From Nitrospirota bacterium (lineage in GTDB: Bacteria; Nitrospirota; Thermodesulfovibrionia; Thermodesulfovibrionales; UBA6898): a DNA stretch of 5,222 bases. The stretch lies in the NCBI GenBank assembly GCA_021787505.1, contig JAJYLU010000181.1, positions 1 to 5,222 on the forward strand, given 5' to 3'. The notes below the pieces were generated by a model that did no database searches, was not told the origin of the DNA, and was given only the letters and a program-made list of their open reading frames with translations. This document shows positions 1-5,222 of this stretch, piece after piece (positions within the stretch are counted from its first letter, which is position 1; each line of letters opens with the position of its first letter). Made by a program: the position numbers and the translations under genes.

Positions 1-1394
1 ACGGCGAAGAGATCAGGCGGAATTTCGGCCATTACCGCTCTCTCGTGAAAAAAGGCGTTGCGGGATTTATCGTCTTCGGCGGAAGGCTCGCGGAAGTCAG
101 AAAGCATATCGATCTCCTTCAGAAAGAGGCTGAACTGCCCCTGGTCATCGGCTCGGACCTCGAACGGGGACTCGGCCAGCAGATAAAGGGAGGCACGTCC
201 TTCCCGCCTGCAATGGCGCTTGCGCAGGCAGCGCGAAAGAAGCGCGGCCTTGGAGCGGCGTATGACCTTTCCCCGTTCAGGAAGGCATGTGCCGCCGTTG
301 CCGAAGAGGCGGCCTACGCCGGTATCAACACGATCTTTGCGCCGGTGCTCGACATTAACACGAACCCTAAGAACCCTATCATCGCCACGAGGGCCTTCGG
401 CGAGGACGCCGGGACTGTCTCGCTCCTTGGCTGCGAGATGATAAAGACCCTTCAGGAGCACGGGATAGCTGCCTGCGGAAAACATTTCCCGGGGCACGGC
501 GATACCGAAGCGGACTCTCACATCAGTCTGCCGGTGATACGCCGGGGGCTTTCGGAGCTGAAAAAGATAGAACTGACGCCTTTCAGGGAGGCGATCGCCG
601 CCGGGGTGAAGATGATCATGCTCGGACACCTGAGCGTACCATCCCTCGACTCTTCGGGGATCCCTGTCACGCTCTCCGGAAAGGCGGTAGCGTTTCTCAG
701 AAAGAAGATGGGATATAACGGCATCGTGATCACCGACGCGATGAACATGGGCGGCATAGGGAGATACCCGGAGGAGAAGGCGGCTCTGATGGCGCTGGAG
801 GCAGGGGCCGACGTGATCCTGCACCCTTCGGACGCTGACAAGGTCGCATCATACCTCAGGACGCGAAAGACCCGCTTCGAGGCAGCGCGCCTGAAAGAGT
901 TTCGCCGGGGCCTGTCATGCGCTCCCGGAAGGAAGCGGCCCGATTTTCGAAATAACAATGTGCTGTCCGAATCGCTGACCGAAAAGGCGCTTACACTTTC
1001 CGGAGGCTTTCGCCCGGAAGGCCGGCCCTGTCTCGTCATCCTGAACGACGAAGATGATGAGAGAGGCGCCCTCTTTGCAAACAGGCTGAAAAAGGGGCTG
1101 CGTAGCCTGAAGATCATAAGTGTCAACCGCTCTTCCGGGGAGGAACTCCTTACCCTGCCCGAAGGTGCGCAGATCATCACCGCGATATTTTCCGAGACCC
1201 GGGGATGGAAGGGCGGCGCAGGCAACTGGCTCTACAAGGCGCTTTCCGGTCTCGCCGGGCGGGTTGATCTCTATATATCTTTCGGAAGTCCTTACCTGCT
1301 GGACAGGGTCGAAGGCGCGAAATTATTCGCCTACTGGGATTCCGCCGCTGCGCAGAAAGCCGTTGCCGGCCTTCTCATAAAAAAGATCAGGTAG
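1..1394 (+). CDS. nagZ: Glycoside hydrolase family 3, NagZ-type beta-N-acetylhexosaminidase (5' partial)
   Basis: The reading frame is open from base 3, so the gene is cut by the left edge. The GTG at 45 is internal: the 14 codons before it (GEEIRRNFGHYRSL) continue the conserved (beta/alpha)8 barrel. Numbering from that GTG, the signature KHFPGHGDTEADSH lies at 146-159. Its D157-H159 pair matches the Asp-His acid/base dyad that separates NagZ enzymes from other GH3 members. ITDAMNM at 230-235 carries the likely nucleophile D231. A second domain of about 130 residues (from about 320, with the ISFGSPY motif at 411-417) makes the protein longer than single-domain E. coli NagZ and shorter than the two-domain Bacillus enzyme. 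Family knowledge: these enzymes release GlcNAc from GlcNAc-anhydroMurNAc muropeptides during wall recycling, in the cytoplasm of Gram-negatives. It is probably NagZ; another GH3 beta-glycosidase is less likely because of the DSH motif. No clear terminator follows. Confidence 0.9.
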   Translation, partial: GEEIRRNFGHYRSLVKKGVAGFIVFGGRLAEVRKHIDLLQKEAELPLVIGSDLERGLGQQIKGGTSFPPAMALAQAARKKRGLGAAYDLSPFRKACAAVAEEAAYAGINTIFAPVLDINTNPKNPIIATRAFGEDAGTVSLLGCEMIKTLQEHGIAACGKHFPGHGDTEADSHISLPVIRRGLSELKKIELTPFREAIAAGVKMIMLGHLSVPSLDSSGIPVTLSGKAVAFLRKKMGYNGIVITDAMNMGGIGRYPEEKAALMALEAGADVILHPSDADKVASYLRTRKTRFEAARLKEFRRGLSCAPGRKRPDFRNNNVLSESLTEKALTLSGGFRPEGRPCLVILNDEDDERGALFANRLKKGLRSLKIISVNRSSGEELLTLPEGAQIITAIFSETRGWKGGAGNWLYKALSGLAGRVDLYISFGSPYLLDRVEGAKLFAYWDSAAAQKAVAGLLIKKIR

Positions 1395-1443
1395 TCCGGT
1401 ATGTTCATCCTTCCCGGGTTTTGGCAGGAAAATCTCTTGCCGG

Positions 1444-1472
1444 AATACATTTCCTCCAAAACGACATATAAT
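1444..1472 (+). promoter_or_regulatory. Candidate sigma-70 promoter for the lipoprotein-SDR pair
   Basis: A perfect TATAAT lies at 1467-1472. At the standard 17-base spacing the -35 position reads AATACA (1444-1449), matching only three of six consensus bases, so an activator might be needed. Transcription would start near 1479, giving a leader of about 44 bases before the ATG at 1523. The 128-base spacer holds no convincing terminator for the upstream glycosidase gene, so read-through is also possible. Confidence 0.35.
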
Positions 1473-1522
1473 GAGATAGGTGCTGCTGAAAGGGGGAACT
1501 GGCAGAGGATGGAGCGAAGCCG

Positions 1523-2062
1523 ATGAAGGTTTCTTTCCGGGGTGAACTTTTTCTGGCCGTCTTTGGGGCCACGCTGCTGACATCGCTGCTTTTCTCCTGC
1601 GCCGGGCCGCGTTATCTGAAAACCGAGGAGGCGGCACCGGACGAAATAGAAGGGACATACGACCTCATCCTCTACGGCCATCGTTACTCGGATGACTTCA
1701 AAAACGTAGCCTTCCTCATCAGGGAAGGAGGAAAATACGCCTTCGAACTCTACGCCCCTGCATTCTACTACACCGCAAAGAAGGGTCTGACTGCAAAAAA
1801 GGCGCTTGAGGGGGCGGACAAATGGGTCAGGTTCCATTACGCTTACCTGGGCCCCCGCCTTAGTAAGATCCTTGCTTTCGACGGCACCCTCATAGGCTAT
1901 GAGCTGAGGCCTTTTTATTCGGGGCTGGACTTCGGCTTCCAGGACGTGATCGATGTGCACTACATCATCAAGGACGACAAAGTGATCGCATCGGTGGGTC
2001 TGAAACCCGAGATCGGGGAGACACCCATTGAGCCGTTTATCCTCAGGCCGAGGGTGAAGTGA
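1523..2062 (+). CDS. Lipoprotein of unrecognised family, paralogue 1
   Basis: This 179-residue protein is predicted to be exported and lipid-anchored. It has a basic n-region (MKVSFRGE), a hydrophobic stretch to about residue 25, and a lipobox LFSC with the acylated cysteine at 26. The +2 residue is Ala, which by the Lol sorting rule favours the outer membrane. The start ATG is supported by GGAG at 1511-1514, eight bases upstream. The mature part (from GTY at 44-46 to about 164) aligns without gaps to the protein encoded at 3090-3620. Shared words are GTY, YG, AFL, YAP, LS.I, GYE.RP and DKV. Many aromatic residues alternate with charged ones, suggesting a compact beta-rich domain, but no catalytic motif is visible. 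Its stop overlaps the next start (TGATG), so it is probably co-translated with the SDR. I do not recognise the family, and no function is claimed. Confidence 0.85.
   Translation: MKVSFRGELFLAVFGATLLTSLLFSCAGPRYLKTEEAAPDEIEGTYDLILYGHRYSDDFKNVAFLIREGGKYAFELYAPAFYYTAKKGLTAKKALEGADKWVRFHYAYLGPRLSKILAFDGTLIGYELRPFYSGLDFGFQDVIDVHYIIKDDKVIASVGLKPEIGETPIEPFILRPRVK
2050..2054 (+). promoter_or_regulatory. Ribosome binding site deciding the SDR start
   Basis: GAGGG ends seven bases before the ATG at 2062 and only four bases before the alternative GTG at 2059. The spacing favours the ATG. The site lies inside the last codons of the lipoprotein gene, consistent with translational coupling. Confidence 0.6.
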
Positions 2063-3024
2063 TGAAGGCGCTCGTGACCGGGGGAACAGGTTTTATAGGG
2101 AGCAGCGTCGTGCGCCTCCTTCTGGAGGGCGGCCACGCGGTCAGAATGCTGACGCGGCGGAAGGAATTGCCCGAGGAGTTCAAGGGAAAAGAGGTCGAAG
2201 GCGTTCACGGCGACCTGAAAGACTTTTCATCGGTGATAAAGGCGATGGACGGGATAGACCTCTTTTATCACATCGGCGAGATCAAGAACGTCAACGAAAC
2301 CGCATCCCGCAACAATGTGAAACTCATGGAGCAGATAATCGCAGGCATGCAGGAAAAAGATGTCTGGCGTCTCATATTCGTAAGTTCGCTCACAGTCGCC
2401 GGCATCCCCTCGGTCAGCCCTGCCGGCGAGGAGACCGAGCCCGAAGTTGTCCTGGAAGACCATTATACGTCATACAAGCGGGCCTGCGAAAAACTTCTCC
2501 TGAACTCTCTGCCCGGGAGGTATGTGATTATCCGGCCTGCCCCGGTCTATGGTCCGGGTTCGCGTTACCTGGGGCGATTTTTAAACGCCATCGAGAAGTT
2601 CGGGCCAGTGGGGTTTCCTTTCATCGGGAATGCGAAGAACATCGCCCCCCTTATCTACATAAAAGACCTTGCGGATGCGATATACCTTTCGGGGCTCGTC
2701 CCTTCGGCCTCGGGACAGATATTCAACCTCACTGACGGCCTCCGCCACAGCTGGCTCGATTTCCTGAACACGGTAGCGGAACAACTCGGGAAGAAATTGA
2801 GGATCATGCCGATCCCGCCTCTCTTCCTGAAAATCCCGGCGGTACCGTTCGATCTCCTCGCCGGGATATTCGGCATTAAACTCGACCCGGTGCAATACGT
2901 AAACTACTTTTCGAAGGACCTCTGGTTCGACAACACAAAGGCACAGGACCTCCTCGGCTGGCGGCCGGAGCACACTCTCGACGACGGGGTCCGGGAGATG
3001 ATTAAATTCTTCCGCGGCGTCTGA
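2062..3024 (+). CDS. Extended SDR, NAD(P)-dependent epimerase/dehydratase-like oxidoreductase
   Basis: The product is 320 residues from the ATG at 2062; a GTG one codon earlier is possible but spaced worse from the ribosome site. It is a Rossmann-fold enzyme of the extended short-chain dehydrogenase/reductase family. TGGTGFIG at residues 6-13 is the dinucleotide-binding TGxxGxxG loop. GDL at 50-52 follows beta-3, the catalytic serine is in FVSS near 108-109, and YTSYK at 135-139 is the YxxxK catalytic pair. IIRPAPVYGPG near 157-167 and the late WFDNTKAQDLLGWRP segment (288-302) are typical of sugar epimerases, dihydroflavonol-reductase-like and 3-beta-hydroxysteroid-dehydrogenase-like members. 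Full family length and all catalytic residues suggest it is active. The substrate cannot be read from the sequence: a nucleotide sugar or a lipid/isoprenoid alcohol are both possible. It lies between two paralogous lipoprotein genes and overlaps the first by one base, implying an envelope-related role by context only. Confidence 0.88.
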   Translation: MKALVTGGTGFIGSSVVRLLLEGGHAVRMLTRRKELPEEFKGKEVEGVHGDLKDFSSVIKAMDGIDLFYHIGEIKNVNETASRNNVKLMEQIIAGMQEKDVWRLIFVSSLTVAGIPSVSPAGEETEPEVVLEDHYTSYKRACEKLLLNSLPGRYVIIRPAPVYGPGSRYLGRFLNAIEKFGPVGFPFIGNAKNIAPLIYIKDLADAIYLSGLVPSASGQIFNLTDGLRHSWLDFLNTVAEQLGKKLRIMPIPPLFLKIPAVPFDLLAGIFGIKLDPVQYVNYFSKDLWFDNTKAQDLLGWRPEHTLDDGVREMIKFFRGV

Positions 3025-3051
3025 AGCCCCAAGCCTCTCCCGCGAGACGAT

Positions 3052-3082
3052 TTGCTGCAGGCCATTAAAAGAGTGATATAAT
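3052..3082 (+). promoter_or_regulatory. Extended -10 promoter abutting the second lipoprotein gene
   Basis: TGATATAAT (3074-3082) is a perfect extended -10 element (TGN plus TATAAT). TTGCTG at 3052-3057 is a possible -35 with a longish 19-base spacer, tolerable for an extended -10 promoter. The predicted start, about seven bases past the hexamer, falls at 3089-3090, on the ATG at 3090. No Shine-Dalgarno sequence lies at normal spacing. Either the gene is expressed as a leaderless mRNA or the resemblance is accidental. Confidence 0.5.
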
Positions 3083-3089
3083 TTGCATT

Positions 3090-3620
3090 ATGAACAATAA
3101 GAAGACCACATATCTTGCTGCTTTTGTCTTTCTGCTGACAGTATCTTTTTGCGCCTCCTGTGCGCCCGGCATCCGTCTCAGTACGCGGGGTGCGCAGGAT
3201 TCGGAAGTTACGGGGACCTACACTGTCATATTCTATGGATGCAACTTCTTTAATGACCTCGAAACGATAGCCTTCCTCGACAAAGAAGACGATCGGTATA
3301 CCTTCGAACCTTACGCCCCGGATTTCAAATACAGGGTAAAGAAGCGAGTGGCTGCTAAAGAGGCCCTTGCCGAGGCAGAGAATTTTGTAGGTTGTAATGG
3401 GTCATTCAAGCGCGCCCAGCTAAGCAGCATCATCGCCCCTAACGGCGACATCCTCGGGTATGAGGTGAGACCCCTGTATTATTCCTTTGCGTACGGCGGC
3501 GAGGACATACTTTACACGTATTACAGGCTAAAGGGCGATAAGGTAGTCATCAATTTATGGCTGAACCCTTCGATCGAAAACATGCTCCAGGGCGGCGGCG
3601 GAGAGGGCAAGGAAAAATGA
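3090..3620 (+). CDS. Lipoprotein of unrecognised family, paralogue 2
   Basis: This is a 176-residue predicted lipoprotein: basic start MNNKKTTY, hydrophobic core AAFVFLLTVSF, and acylation at Cys24 (CASC, an imperfect lipobox with Cys at -3). The choice of Cys24 rather than Cys21 is supported because it lies exactly 18 residues before GTY (42-44), the same distance as in the 1523-2062 protein. From that cysteine the two proteins align ungapped over about 139 residues, with about 54 identities by hand count. Conserved words include GTY, YG, AFL, FE.YAP.F.Y, GYE.RP.Y and DKV. The +2 Ala suggests outer-membrane sorting. The C-terminus differs: this copy ends in a Gly/Glu/Lys tail (QGGGGEGKEK). 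The gene has its own extended -10 promoter and no evident ribosome binding site. It ends beside insertion-element debris, so the tail may have been altered. Function unknown. Confidence 0.85.
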   Translation: MNNKKTTYLAAFVFLLTVSFCASCAPGIRLSTRGAQDSEVTGTYTVIFYGCNFFNDLETIAFLDKEDDRYTFEPYAPDFKYRVKKRVAAKEALAEAENFVGCNGSFKRAQLSSIIAPNGDILGYEVRPLYYSFAYGGEDILYTYYRLKGDKVVINLWLNPSIENMLQGGGGEGKEK

Positions 3621-3796
3621 CCCTTTAGTTCTTCAGTTAGACCCGGATATTTGCTCGCCGGCCTTGTGCCGACTTTATCGATGGGCCCCAGAAGGCAACG
3701 TTTCCCTCGCCCCCTGCCATCCAAGCTACATGGCTTCCGGCTTCAACCGTGACGGGACTTTCACCCGTGGGGGTGCGCCACCATTCGTCTGGGCAC
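3621..3796 (-). mobile_element. Group II intron-like 5' (domain I) fragment, no reverse transcriptase
   Basis: Read on the minus strand, the stretch from about 3796 downward begins GTGCCC and soon contains GGGTGAAAGTCCC, a word I know from the 5' domain of many bacterial group II introns. In plus coordinates several small stems are tiled along it. ACGGG/CCCGT (3752-3756 with 3764-3768) closes the 7-base loop holding that word. AAGC/GCTT pairs 3723-3726 with 3733-3736, GGCA/TGCC pairs 3694-3697 with 3715-3718, and CGGC/GCCG pairs 3659-3662 with 3668-3671. The purine-rich, protein-free minus strand fits a structured RNA better than a gene. No intron-encoded reverse transcriptase and no domain V follow; the lipoprotein gene begins immediately beyond. 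If the assignment is right, this is a truncated, dead intron remnant. The right boundary is approximate and the class is not assigned. An unrelated structured RNA is the main alternative. Confidence 0.4.
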
Positions 3797-3821
3797 GCCA
3801 ATAGTCAAGCCTGATCCCAAG

Positions 3822-4022
3822 TGCTTCCATGACTGCAAGCGCAACGGCACCACGACGCTCTTTGCGGCCCTCGAATTGGCACAGGGTAAAGTGATCGGAC
3901 AGTGTTACGCACGACATCGTCATCAGGAGTTTCTCAAATTCTTGAAACGCCTTGATGCTGAGTTTCCTGTTGAAATGAAACTGCACCCGGTGATGGACAA
4001 CTACGGCGATCATGAGCACTAC
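3822..4022 (+). pseudogene. IS630-family transposase, internal fragment
   Basis: Translation from 3822 gives an internal piece of an IS630-type DDE transposase. HDCKRNGTTTLFAALE (from 3828) corresponds to the conserved HDYKRHGTTTLFAAL segment. RHRHQEFLKFLKRLD follows, and MDNYGDHEH ends it, with the middle catalytic Asp at 3996-3998 (family form MDNYGTHKH). About 65 residues are conserved. The N-terminal helix-turn-helix part, the first catalytic Asp region, and everything after the DNY motif including the final Glu are missing. The frame happens to stay open to 4106, but the residues after about 4022 are antisense to the convergent gene and show no transposase similarity. No start codon, terminal repeats or TA duplication are recognisable. 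It is a decayed element, not a functional gene. Confidence 0.8.
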
Positions 4023-4032
4023 ACTAGCTCAG

Positions 4033-4812
4033 TCAATTGTTGTCCTTCTTCTTTTTCTTCTTGCTTGCAAGATATGACTCTGATGGCCTCCAGCCAAAAG
4101 ATATAAGATCCCTTCCCACACTTGTTAATCCGCCGATAACCTTCCGACCGATCATTGCGGCAAATGTAACGACCTTCTTCCCCGCTCCCTGTCCCTTCTG
4201 ATATGCCAGCGTGTTCCTCAACTCTTCTCCTGATTCGCCCTGTATGACAGAGGCATTCGTTTTTTCCTGGACGGACACTTCTATTTCATATCCGAATTGC
4301 AGATGCGCTGCGCTTATGAATTGCTTGATTTCTTTGATATCGACTGATTTTTCGAAAAAGATCTTGTGTATCCCGTTCCCCGAATCAATTAATAAATGGT
4401 ATCTGTACTGGAATATACCGGACAATGACAAGAGACCTATCCCGCTCATGAACCAAAGGGTTATCGGGATCAGAGGAAGCACCGGGTCCCCGGAGCCGGC
4501 AATTGCTCTTACTCCGTCTTCTGTCTGAATGAGCAAGCTCCCTGTCGCACTCATTGAGACAAAGAACACGATCAATCCGATAAGCCCGAACAAAAGAAGG
4601 GTAAAACCAAAGAAAAATTGACAGAACGGACTCCTGACCCTCGTGTCATACGAAAGCGTGATCTGCTGAATTTGATGTCTTGGAATGGCGATGGTGCCCC
4701 TGCCACCAGCAAGCTCACTGATCGCGGTTCCCGAAATTTCCACTTTCGAGCACCTTATCGAATTATTCAAGGCAACGTCTTTTTCCCCCTTTTCCTCTTG
4801 ATATGCCGACAT
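4033..4812 (-). CDS. Two-helix membrane protein of unknown function with poly-Lys tail
   Basis: The product is 259 residues from the ATG at 4812, chosen because AGGTGA (4823-4818) sits five bases upstream. A TTG at 4833 and a GTG at 4821 are in frame but lack comparable sites. Residues 1 to about 60 are polar and end in a beta-rich piece (TIAIPRHQIQQITLSYDTRV). Two hydrophobic helices follow at about 63-87 (FFFGFTLLLFGLIGLIVFF) and 111-134, joined by a loop of about 23 residues. A second beta-rich/helical region (YHLLIDSGNGIHKIFF, then IKEIKQFISAAH) follows. The order strand region - hairpin of two helices - strand region - helix resembles small membrane proteins with a pleckstrin-like domain split by a helix pair (DUF6232-like), but this is inference. 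The C-terminus is Gly-rich and basic and ends in six lysines then DNN. The gene is visibly more A+T-rich in parts than the genes on the left (21 G/C of 60 in 4381-4440) and faces them across insertion debris, hinting at separate origin. Confidence 0.75.
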   Translation of the reverse strand: MSAYQEEKGEKDVALNNSIRCSKVEISGTAISELAGGRGTIAIPRHQIQQITLSYDTRVRSPFCQFFFGFTLLLFGLIGLIVFFVSMSATGSLLIQTEDGVRAIAGSGDPVLPLIPITLWFMSGIGLLSLSGIFQYRYHLLIDSGNGIHKIFFEKSVDIKEIKQFISAAHLQFGYEIEVSVQEKTNASVIQGESGEELRNTLAYQKGQGAGKKVVTFAAMIGRKVIGGLTSVGRDLISFGWRPSESYLASKKKKKKDNN

Positions 4813-4817
4813 TTTTT

Positions 4818-4823
4818 TCACCT
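4818..4823 (-). promoter_or_regulatory. Ribosome binding site deciding the membrane-protein start
   Basis: On the minus strand AGGTGA precedes ATG (4812-4810) by a five-base A-run. This supports the ATG over the in-frame TTG at 4833 and GTG at 4821. Confidence 0.55.
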
Positions 4824-4860
4824 GCTTTCCCAATTCTCTATATATGATTTTGCGCTTCTA

Positions 4861-4890
4861 GTTATAGTGTGCCAGATATGCCCGTCTAAA
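4861..4890 (-). promoter_or_regulatory. Candidate promoter of the minus-strand membrane-protein gene
   Basis: On the minus strand TTTAGA (4890-4885) and TATAAC (4866-4861) are separated by 18 bases, matching the sigma-70 consensus at four and five of six positions. The start would be near 4854, giving a leader of about 40 bases to the ATG at 4812. An alternative TATATA-type box closer to the gene cannot be excluded. Confidence 0.4.
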
Positions 4891-5090
4891 GAAATCGGAA
4901 GAAATTCCTAGTTCCAGGGGAAAGAATTCCTAATTGAAAGAAAGAATTTGGAAAACGGTCTGAGGAACAGATACAAAGGACCCGTTCTTAACGAAGCATG
5001 ATTTCAGAAAGCTTTATAAATCAGATGGATAGGATGTCATCATCACGTGACAGGTCCCTCCGTCCTCGCGATGTCTTCTGAAGTTACAAC

Positions 5091-5119
5091 TTGACATATC
5101 AACTATTTGCGACAAAAAT
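5091..5119 (+). promoter_or_regulatory. Weak candidate promoter directed to the right edge
   Basis: A perfect TTGACA at 5091-5096 is followed after 17 bases by AAAAAT (5114-5119), a four-of-six match to the -10 consensus, and then by AAGGAG at 5126-5131. It would drive a gene running out of the window; the -10 is poor. Confidence 0.3.
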
Positions 5120-5222
5120 GTAATTAAGGAGAAAGTAATACATTTGGAGACAGATAATATGACATAAGATTTCCCGACAAAGCCAAGCTTTTCGTGAGAA
5201 GAGTGCGGAAAGCGGCGGATCT

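Larger units (their letters stand above)
4834..5222. other. A+T-rich intergenic region, no complete gene
   Basis: No complete gene is visible in this 389-base stretch. Besides the candidate promoters, it contains a direct repeat AATTCCTA at 4903-4910 and 4925-4932, exactly 22 bases (two helical turns) apart. It also has the 8-base palindrome TCACGTGA at 5043-5050. AAGGAG at 5126-5131 looks like a ribosome binding site, but every frame just after it meets a stop within a few codons. From 5158 to the edge one plus-strand frame is open and reads protein-like (FPDKAKLFVRRVRKAAD), with GTG at 5194 as the only common start. This may be the beginning of a gene beyond the window, but it is too short to call. 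Confidence 0.5.

Noticed and set aside
518..1225. Long minus-strand open frame (235 codons) inside the glycosidase gene
   Set aside because: It is wholly antisense to a gene with catalytic motifs in the plus frame. Its translation is rich in Ser, Arg and Pro with no recognisable domain, typical of a shadow frame in G+C-rich DNA.
1421..1441. Sigma-54-like promoter (TTGGC ... TTGCC) before the first lipoprotein gene
   Set aside because: The GG and GC elements are about 16 bases apart instead of the required 12, so the fit fails.
1331..1960. Minus-strand open frame of 209 codons across the spacer and first lipoprotein gene
   Set aside because: It is antisense to a lipoprotein gene supported by a signal peptide, ribosome site and paralogue, and its translation resembles no family I know.
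3036..3047. Possible terminator hairpin after the SDR gene
   Set aside because: The stem is only four base pairs (TCTC/GAGA) and no T-run follows.
3664..3804. Small plus-strand open frame ending in RDGTFTRGGAPPFVWARQ
   Set aside because: The words look protein-like, but this is the complement of the GGGTGAAAGTCCC hairpin region. It lacks a ribosome site, and I judge it a by-product of the structured minus strand. A conserved short protein is not fully excluded.
4014..4030. Possible terminator for the minus-strand gene (GAGC/GCTC)
   Set aside because: Four base pairs with a nine-base loop and no U-tract on the minus strand is too weak.
3876..4106. Intact 76-codon transposase-like gene starting at TTG
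   Set aside because: The transposase similarity extends upstream of this TTG and stops near 4022. The remaining codons are antisense to the convergent gene, so this is a fragment rather than a gene.
1..5222. CRISPR array, tRNA or rRNA genes, toxin-antitoxin or known defence system
   Set aside because: Reading both strands by eye showed no regularly spaced repeats, no tRNA cloverleaf or rRNA signature, and no small paired genes or defence-family motifs.

Overview
The window looks like chromosomal DNA from a Gram-negative (diderm) bacterium. It carries a NagZ-type peptidoglycan-recycling glycosidase and two lipoproteins whose Ala at +2 is typical of outer-membrane sorting. The left two thirds is moderately G+C-rich, compactly coded and all on the plus strand. 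I cannot assign a phylum from the sequence; a Nitrospirota- or Desulfobacterota-like genome is only a guess from style.

Layout. (1) 1-1394: the 3' part of a family-3 glycoside hydrolase (nagZ-like), cut by the left edge. (2) 1395-1522: a short spacer with a perfect TATAAT. (3) 1523-3024: a lipoprotein gene that overlaps an extended-SDR (NAD-dependent epimerase/dehydratase-like) gene by one base, so the two are probably translationally coupled. (4) 3090-3620: a second lipoprotein gene, clearly a paralogue of the first, preceded by an extended -10 element so close to the ATG that its transcript may be leaderless. (5) 3621-4032: a scar with no intact gene. It holds, on the minus strand, a structured stretch resembling the 5' end (domain I) of a group II intron without its reverse transcriptase. 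Beside it, on the plus strand, is an internal fragment of an IS630-type transposase. (6) 4033-4812: a convergent minus-strand gene for an unrecognised two-helix membrane protein with a poly-lysine tail. (7) 4813-5222: a leader and A+T-rich upstream region with candidate promoters on both strands and perhaps the first codons of a gene that leaves the window.

The most interesting unit is lipoprotein - SDR - lipoprotein. The two lipoproteins align without a gap from the lipidated cysteine over about 139 residues at roughly 39% identity (counted by hand), and I recognise no described family. The arrangement suggests a duplicated envelope protein flanking a nucleotide-sugar or lipid/steroid-type oxidoreductase, but no function can be read from the sequence. 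The neighbouring insertion-element debris marks a recombination-prone boundary between this block and the less G+C-rich minus-strand gene.
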